This document shows positions 7,188 through 10,784 of a stretch of 10,784 bases of DNA, piece by piece (within the stretch, counting starts at the first letter, position 1; each line of letters opens with the position of its first letter). The notes under the pieces are model-generated. The model saw only the letters and a program-made list of their open reading frames with translations. It searched no databases and was not told the DNA's origin. The position numbers and the translations under genes were made by a program. This DNA comes from Spirochaetales bacterium (GTDB taxonomy: Bacteria; Spirochaetota; Spirochaetia; DSM-27196; SLST01): positions 1-10,784 of the forward strand of contig DAOWMR010000055.1 of NCBI GenBank assembly GCA_030642995.1, read 5' to 3'.

Positions 7188-7811
7188 CTACTTGTCTCCC
7201 ATCTCCGCCAGCCGGCTGAGTTTCTTGCGATCGATCAGCCGGACAACGTTGCCCTTGATACTAAGAATGTCTGCGGCCACGAATCCCTCCAGATACGACG
7301 ATACGAGCTTGCCTGGTGTCTCCAGGTTGAGTGAGATCTGCTCAACAACCTTGTCCAGAGGAAGGTGCTGTTCGTTCGCCGGCCGGTCCCCGAACTTCGA
7401 ATAGAGATTCAATGCTATCAGGCTGCGCTGATTGCGCTGGAACATCAGCTGAATCTGCGAGTTGGCGTTCTCAAGCCGTCGACACAGCTTGTCAATCACG
7501 TTGAGAGCAATCTTGGCATTCTTCTCGATCATTCCAGTGAAACCCTGGCGGTCAAACGCCAGCAATTGCGTGGCGTTCACCGCAGTTGCCGTCGCCGTTC
7601 GATTGATTCGGGACACAATAGCCATCTCGCCGAAGAAGTCACCCTTCTCGAGGATCGCGAGTTCGTGCTCTCGCCCATCGATCATCTTTGAGATCCGTAC
7701 CCGGCCGCTCTGGATAATGAACATGCGGTCGCCGGTCTCGCCCTCGTGAAAGATTGCCTTCCCGGCTTCTGTTGTCTGGCCATACTTCTCAAATAGGGGG
7801 TTTTCTGCCAT
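7188..7811 (-). CDS. Crp/Fnr-family cyclic-nucleotide-binding regulator with a divergent recognition helix
   Basis: This 207-aa protein has a cNMP-binding beta-roll at about 15-105. Its phosphate-binding cassette is well kept: FGEMA (60-64, with E62) and R71-T72-A73, residues that in E. coli CRP contact the ribose and phosphate. This supports real cyclic-nucleotide binding. A long helix (about 95-135) would be the dimerisation helix. The C-terminal 150-200 segment fits a Crp-type winged helix (PLDKVVEQISLNLETPGKLVSSYLEGF...IDRKKLSRLAE), but the recognition helix lacks the usual R-E-T-V-S-R pattern and reads T-P-G-K-L-V-S-S. DNA specificity should therefore differ from classical CRP, or DNA binding may be lost. 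The GGAG Shine-Dalgarno sequence is 6 nt before the ATG. It is the first gene of the probable operon with glmS, and local regulation of amino-sugar synthesis is a reasonable guess. Confidence 0.87.
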   Translation of the reverse strand: MAENPLFEKYGQTTEAGKAIFHEGETGDRMFIIQSGRVRISKMIDGREHELAILEKGDFFGEMAIVSRINRTATATAVNATQLLAFDRQGFTGMIEKNAKIALNVIDKLCRRLENANSQIQLMFQRNQRSLIALNLYSKFGDRPANEQHLPLDKVVEQISLNLETPGKLVSSYLEGFVAADILSIKGNVVRLIDRKKLSRLAEMGDK

Positions 7812-7839
7812 TTGCTACTCCACGTTATACGATGCAGGG

Positions 7840-7868
7840 ATTATATCGCGCACGTTCCCGACCGTCAA
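7840..7868 (-). promoter_or_regulatory. Near-consensus sigma70 promoter of the crp-like-glmS operon
   Basis: On the minus strand, TTGACG (7868-7863, 5/6) is followed by a 17-bp spacer and TATAAT (7845-7840, 6/6). The predicted start is near 7833, giving a 5' leader of about 22 nt with a GGAG Shine-Dalgarno sequence (7821-7818) before the ATG at 7811. This is the strongest promoter visible in the window. Confidence 0.85.
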
Positions 7869-7920
7869 AATCCTGATGTGCCCCAGCAGAGCCGCCGCAG
7901 TGAAGCAAGATTGCAATATC

Positions 7921-7929
7921 TGCTGTATT
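7921..7929 (+). promoter_or_regulatory. Possible extended -10 promoter for the lamin-tail lipoprotein gene
   Basis: TG-C-TGTATT (7921-7929) resembles an extended -10 element (TGnTATAAT) with 4/6 in the hexamer. No good -35 hexamer lies at the expected distance (TGAAGC at 7901-7906). The start site would fall near 7936, leaving a leader of about 10 nt. This is a weak call, made because the divergent intergenic region must contain some rightward promoter. Confidence 0.3.
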
Positions 7930-7945
7930 AGTGGCAGGGGGTCTC

Positions 7946-9019
7946 ATGAAACTGTCTGGATCGATTCAACGGCTCGTCGTCGTCCTGACACTGGTCGCAC
8001 CGGTGGCATGCACTCCGTTGCCGCAGTTTCCGTTCGCGGCAAACGCAGATCTGGCGCCACCTCGCATCGTGAGCCTGGGGTTCCAGGGAGCTACCGAGCT
8101 GAGCGTCGGGTTCGACGAAAGGTGTGAGCTGGTTACGGACTCGCTCATTCGGGGCGAAACACTTCGTGCGGCGGAAGTCAACGTCGCGTGCGCCGATCAG
8201 CCGGCCGGCGGAGCGGAATCCGACGCGTCGGTCCATAAACTCCTCTTCTCCTTCTCAATCCCGCCGGATCCTGGCGCCGAACACTCCATTGAGGCGCAGG
8301 TTGCGGATCCAGCCGGCAATCACCTCCGATTTGTAGCTCGATTCTACGGCTTGAATGAACTCTTGCCGGCGATGATCATCAACGAGTTCACGACCCAGGG
8401 CTCGGGCACGCATCCCGACCTGGTGGAGATCCGGGTCCTGACCGACGGCAACCTGACCGGAAGCTGTATCTATGAGGGGGTGCCCGGCAACTGGGACCAA
8501 CGATTCGTCTTCCCGGACCTCAACGTTTCAGCCGGTGACTTCATCGTTGTTCACTTCAAGCCGCTCGGAATAAGTGAGGAAGTGAATGAGACAGTTCGTC
8601 AGGATGAATCGGGCGGATATGACGCCTCACCCGAGGCGTGGGACTTCTGGATACCCGAGGGGAGCGGCCTGTCCGGGAACAACGGCGCACTTGCGCTGTG
8701 CGAGAATCCCCTCGGTGGCATCATTGATGGGGTGCTCTACTCCAATCGCACGAGTACTTCTGATGATCGATACCGTGGATTTGGACGCACAACCGTGATG
8801 GAACGCGCGGACTACCTCGTTGCCGAGGGCGCCTGGGCGGCGAATGGTCTCGTTCGGCCCGAAGATGCGATCGATCCCGAAGACAGTACGGCCACGCGGT
8901 CCATCTCGCGGGGATCCGACGGCGCCGACACCAATCACCGGGATGACTGGCACATCACCCCTACTCGTGGCATCACGCCGGGATCAGTGAACTCGGACGA
9001 GGTGTATATTCCGCACTAG
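7946..9019 (+). CDS. Probable lipoprotein with an Ig-like domain and a lamin-tail domain
   Basis: The ATG at 7946 is chosen over the in-frame GTG at 7931 because AGGGGG (7936-7941) sits 4 nt before it and the signal peptide then starts MKLSG. The product is 357 aa. Residues 7-21 are hydrophobic and end in A-P-V-A-C22. The proline at -3 is atypical for a lipobox, but spirochaetal lipoboxes are relaxed. Residues about 38-135 look like a bacterial Ig-like (SbsA-type) domain ending DPAGNHLRFVARFYG. Residues about 142-270 look like a lamin-tail domain: MIINEFTTQGSGTHPDLVEI, the FVFPD strand and GDFIVVHF. The tail DTNHRDDW...TPGSVN is typical of secreted lamin-tail proteins. C60/C82 and C174/C252 fall as one pair per domain, which would suit disulfides. 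It is probably an envelope or surface protein; function is unknown. Confidence 0.8.
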   Translation: MKLSGSIQRLVVVLTLVAPVACTPLPQFPFAANADLAPPRIVSLGFQGATELSVGFDERCELVTDSLIRGETLRAAEVNVACADQPAGGAESDASVHKLLFSFSIPPDPGAEHSIEAQVADPAGNHLRFVARFYGLNELLPAMIINEFTTQGSGTHPDLVEIRVLTDGNLTGSCIYEGVPGNWDQRFVFPDLNVSAGDFIVVHFKPLGISEEVNETVRQDESGGYDASPEAWDFWIPEGSGLSGNNGALALCENPLGGIIDGVLYSNRTSTSDDRYRGFGRTTVMERADYLVAEGAWAANGLVRPEDAIDPEDSTATRSISRGSDGADTNHRDDWHITPTRGITPGSVNSDEVYIPH

Positions 9020-9060
9020 ATGCGCCTGCCCAACCGAGTCTAGCAACCGCCGGTCCGCGT
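9020..9060. other. Convergent intergenic gap without an intrinsic terminator
   Basis: These 41 bp separate the stops of the lamin-tail gene and trxA. I see no strong hairpin and no T-tract on either strand, so an intrinsic terminator is not evident for either gene. Confidence 0.5.
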
Positions 9061-9384
9061 TCAGACCAGCTCTTTGAACAGCGCTTCAATTGCGGGACGC
9101 GGCACTGCGCCAATGCGTTGGCCTACCACCTCACCACCGTTGAATACGATCAGGGTGGGGATGCTCATGACATTGAAGCGCGCGGCAAGATCACCCTCGG
9201 CATCTACGTCTATCTTGCCCACTTTCAGCTTGCCGTCGTACGCCTGGGCTAACTCCGCCACGACCGGGGCGACCATCTTGCATGGCATACACCACTCGGC
9301 CCAGAAATCGATCAGAACCGGCACCTCCGACTTTGCTACCTCTGCCTCGAAGTTGTCGTTCGTTATTGTTACCTGGCTTGCCAT
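9061..9384 (-). CDS. trxA: Thioredoxin with a WCMPC active site
   Basis: This 107-aa single-domain thioredoxin is a general cytoplasmic protein-disulfide reductase, normally recycled by thioredoxin reductase. The fold is complete: the buried D26, active site W31-C32-M33-P34-C35-K36, cis-proline P76 in SIPT and the FNGGEVVGQRIGA strand-turn. The residue after the first cysteine is Met rather than the usual Gly, which may shift the redox potential or partner choice. The start at 9384 is set by AGGAGG (9394-9389) 4 nt upstream and by the family N-terminus. The frame is open a further 23 codons upstream to an ATG at 9453, but that stretch is the leader and overlaps the end of trpA. It lies downstream of trpBA with 65 bp between, and appears to have its own promoter. 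Confidence 0.96.
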   Translation of the reverse strand: MASQVTITNDNFEAEVAKSEVPVLIDFWAEWCMPCKMVAPVVAELAQAYDGKLKVGKIDVDAEGDLAARFNVMSIPTLIVFNGGEVVGQRIGAVPRPAIEALFKELV

Positions 9385-9388
9385 GGAT

Positions 9389-9394
9389 CCTCCT
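9389..9394 (-). promoter_or_regulatory. Shine-Dalgarno sequence that sets the trxA start
   Basis: AGGAGG on the minus strand is separated by ATCC from the ATG at 9384. It decides against the in-frame upstream ATG at 9453. Confidence 0.8.
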
Positions 9395-9397
9395 GGC

Positions 9398-9420
9398 GGA
9401 TGATTCATCCTAACGGATGA
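9398..9420 (-). repeat. Alternating inverted repeats in the trxA leader
   Basis: Read on the minus strand the element is TCATCC-gtta-GGATGA-a-TCATCC. The middle GGATGA can pair with the first TCATCC (6-bp stem, 4-nt loop, 9420-9405) or with the second (9410-9398, a perfect 13-bp palindrome; as RNA about 4 bp with a 5-nt loop). The two pairings exclude each other. It lies at the predicted transcription start and 3 nt before the AGGAGG, so it could be a DNA operator or an RNA element. Function is inferred only. Confidence 0.45.
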
Positions 9421-9424
9421 GCGG

Positions 9425-9453
9425 AATATGCTGAACCGATCCGCTCCGGTCAA
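9425..9453 (-). promoter_or_regulatory. Candidate trxA promoter overlapping the trpA stop codon
   Basis: On the minus strand, TTGACC (9453-9448, 5/6) is followed by a 17-bp spacer and CATATT (9430-9425, 4/6). The TGA stop codon of trpA (9452-9450) lies inside the -35 box. The predicted start is near 9418, placing the inverted repeats at the very 5' end of the transcript. It would allow trxA expression independent of the tryptophan genes. Confidence 0.5.
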
Positions 9454-10223
9454 CTCCCGCCGACCAGATTGGCTACCTGTTCAGTGAGAAGGGTCCGAAT
9501 CTCATCGGCCGACTCCCGGGGCGTTTGGTCCGATGTTCGGGCTGCTGCACCGGCTACGGTTCGTACCAGTGTGCTTCCGACGATGGCAGCGTGTACGTGC
9601 GGATCCAGCGCCTCCACCTGGGCGCGCTCGGATATGCCGAACCCTGCCATGACTTTGGCGCCTAGTGGTCCCAATCGGTCCAGGAAACCGAGATTCTCTG
9701 TGCCCAATTCAGTCCGGCTTCCGGTGATGCCTCGACGCAGGGCCACGTAGAGGTAGCCGGGCCGCCGCTGTTCAAGGAGACGGAGTCGATCCGTACTCAT
9801 GGTTGTCACGATCACCGGCATCACATTGGTCCGGAGCTCTTCCGCAATCTCGTAGACCCCTTCATCGTAGTCAGGGGTCAGGTCCGGCAGTATGAAGCCC
9901 AACGCGCCGGCATCTTGCCCGGCAGAGATGAACTCCCGGACGCCGCGGGCGCAGACGAGGGCGGCATAGGTCATGATGAAAATTGGGACGTCATATCGTT
10001 TCCTCACATCCGCAACGAAGCGAAAGCCCTCGTCAACGGTGAATCCCGCCTCCAGTGCGCTCCAGCAGGCAGACTGAATTGCCGGCCCGTCTGCTGAAGG
10101 GTCAGAGAAGGGAAACTGAATTTCCAGGTACGATGCGCCCCCGGCCACCAGCCCCTCAACCACCGCCATAGATCGATCTCTGTCCGGAAAAAACGACACC
10201 ATATGCGCCATGATCCTGCTCAT
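9450..10223 (-). CDS. trpA: Tryptophan synthase alpha subunit, divergent short form
   Basis: TrpA cleaves indole-3-glycerol phosphate to indole and glyceraldehyde-3-phosphate and channels indole to TrpB. The start at 10223 (MSRIMAHM) has GGAGG 5 nt upstream and overlaps the trpB stop by ATGA. The product is 257 aa, slightly shorter than the usual 265-270. The TIM-barrel catalytic residues are present: E34 in LEIQFPFSDP and D45 in SADGP. Also present are Y86-A-A-L-V, LPDL (112-115), GITG (165-168), GFGIS (194-198) and the phosphate-binding GS (216-217). The strand before the catalytic loop (E-I-Q-F-P-F-S-D-P) and YVALRRGITG differ from the common E-L-G-V-P-F-S-D-P and S-R-S-G-V-T-G forms. I associate this variant with spirochaetes. 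Function is very likely retained. Confidence 0.93.
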   Translation of the reverse strand: MSRIMAHMVSFFPDRDRSMAVVEGLVAGGASYLEIQFPFSDPSADGPAIQSACWSALEAGFTVDEGFRFVADVRKRYDVPIFIMTYAALVCARGVREFISAGQDAGALGFILPDLTPDYDEGVYEIAEELRTNVMPVIVTTMSTDRLRLLEQRRPGYLYVALRRGITGSRTELGTENLGFLDRLGPLGAKVMAGFGISERAQVEALDPHVHAAIVGSTLVRTVAGAAARTSDQTPRESADEIRTLLTEQVANLVGGS

Positions 10224-10784
10224 ATCATCCTCCGTCCCCGCGCGCTCCCAATCTGCCCGGCCTCGGCAAGCAGGAAGGCTTTCCATCTCTCGGGATCCAG
10301 CTCCCGGGCAGTGATGAACAGGTCCTTGTCGCCCCTGCCCGACATGTTGACCACGATTGCGCTCGATTCCGGCAGCTGCGGCGCACGTTTGATGGCCTCG
10401 GCTCCGGCATGGGCGGACTCCAGCGCAAAGATCAGCCCTTCATTCCGGGCAAAGAACTGCATTGCCTCCAGCGCTTCGCTGTCCGTCGCTCGACTGAACT
10501 CAACGCGCCCGGAAAGTCCCAATGCGGCGAGTTGTGGGCCGATTCCAGGATAGTCGAGTCCTGCCGATACGGAGTGGGTGTCTTGAACCTGTCCGTCGGC
10601 ATCGAGGAGAAAGAGACTCTTGTAGCCATGGACTATCCCGGGCTTTCCGAGCCCACCCATTCGTGCAGCGTGCCGGCCGGGTTCCGTCCCGGTACCGCCG
10701 GCCTCAACGCCAATCAAATGGGGTGTCTCTCTCTCCAGAAACGGGGAGAAGAATCCAATTGCGTTGCTTCCACCGCCGACGCAC
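10220..10784 (-). CDS. trpB: Tryptophan synthase beta subunit, 3' part (gene runs off the window edge)
   Basis: TrpB condenses indole with serine on PLP to give tryptophan. The frame is open without a stop to the right edge, giving the C-terminal 187 residues of a protein normally about 390-400 aa. The visible part begins with the PLP phosphate-binding loop C-V-G-G-G-S-N-A-I-G. It continues with LIGVEAGGTGTEPGRHAA, GIVHGYKSLFLLDADGQ, HSVSAGLDYPGIGPQ, FALESAHAGAEAIKRAP and the canonical MSGRGDKD. An in-frame ATG at 10717 is internal and not the start. The stop TGA (10222-10220) overlaps the trpA ATG (ATGA), so TrpB and TrpA synthesis should be coupled, as suits a 1:1 complex. The promoter and any attenuator lie outside the window. 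Confidence 0.96.
   Translation of the reverse strand, partial: CVGGGSNAIGFFSPFLERETPHLIGVEAGGTGTEPGRHAARMGGLGKPGIVHGYKSLFLLDADGQVQDTHSVSAGLDYPGIGPQLAALGLSGRVEFSRATDSEALEAMQFFARNEGLIFALESAHAGAEAIKRAPQLPESSAIVVNMSGRGDKDLFITARELDPERWKAFLLAEAGQIGSARGRRMI
10229..10233 (-). promoter_or_regulatory. Shine-Dalgarno sequence of trpA inside the end of trpB
   Basis: GGAGG, 5 nt before the trpA ATG at 10223, lies within the last codons of trpB. Together with the ATGA overlap it indicates reinitiation or coupled translation and fixes the trpA start over the longer open frame that extends to 10286. Confidence 0.75.

Noticed and set aside
7187..7200. glmS ribozyme upstream of glmS
   Set aside because: Only 1 nt separates the genes and the upstream sequence is coding, so the ribozyme core cannot be present.
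7931..7945. GTG start for the lamin-tail lipoprotein
   Set aside because: It has no Shine-Dalgarno sequence, and it would bury the AGGGGG that serves the ATG at 7946. The signal peptide is normal from the ATG.
9385..9453. N-terminal extension of thioredoxin starting at 9453
   Set aside because: The extra 23 residues are absent from the family, overlap the trpA stop and cover the leader with its own AGGAGG.
10224..10286. Longer trpA starting at 10286
   Set aside because: It would overlap trpB by 67 bp. The start at 10223 has GGAGG and the classic ATGA overlap.

Overview
The window is an ordinary, tightly packed bacterial chromosomal segment, moderately GC-rich by eye. I see no IS elements, integrases, tRNAs, rRNAs or CRISPR arrays. 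It suggests a free-living member of the Spirochaetota. The hints are a short TrpA with the variant E-I-Q-F-P-F-S-D-P active-site strand, an Ig-like plus lamin-tail lipoprotein of a type I associate with spirochaetes, a small TPR lipoprotein with a spirochaete-like lipobox, and a small five-cysteine protein. This assignment comes from family resemblance, not from a search.

Layout. From 2 to 2548 (+) is a glycogen/alpha-glucan phosphorylase. It converges, with a 3-bp gap, on a DUF554 membrane protein (2552-3247, -). A divergent intergenic region (3248-3361) leads to a small Cys-rich protein (3362-3664, +). Next comes a promoter region with three TGTAC-type elements and a TPR lipoprotein (3751-4164, +). 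The last 17 bp of that gene overlap the end of a convergent exported von Willebrand A protein (4148-5305, -). Upstream of the vWA gene on the same strand are glmS (5363-7186) and a Crp-family cyclic-nucleotide-binding protein (7188-7811). These three genes look like one operon, crp-glmS-vWA, driven by a near-consensus promoter (7840-7868). Divergent from it is the lamin-tail lipoprotein (7946-9019, +), which converges on trxA (9061-9384, -). Upstream of trxA are trpA (9450-10223) and the 3' part of trpB (10220 to the window edge, -).

Function. The genes cover glycogen breakdown, the first step of amino-sugar and peptidoglycan precursor synthesis, the last two steps of tryptophan synthesis, thiol redox homeostasis, and several envelope proteins of unknown role. 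The trpB/trpA stop-start overlap and the 1-nt gap between crp and glmS imply translational coupling.

The most unusual signals are regulatory. Two genes (DUF554 and the TPR lipoprotein) lack a Shine-Dalgarno sequence and have sigma70-type promoters whose -10 box lies exactly 8 nt before the ATG, which predicts leaderless transcripts. The TPR lipoprotein promoter carries an array of TGTAC-centred sites. The trxA leader consists of alternating inverted repeats, and its -35 box contains the trpA stop codon. No previously undescribed multi-gene system is evident.
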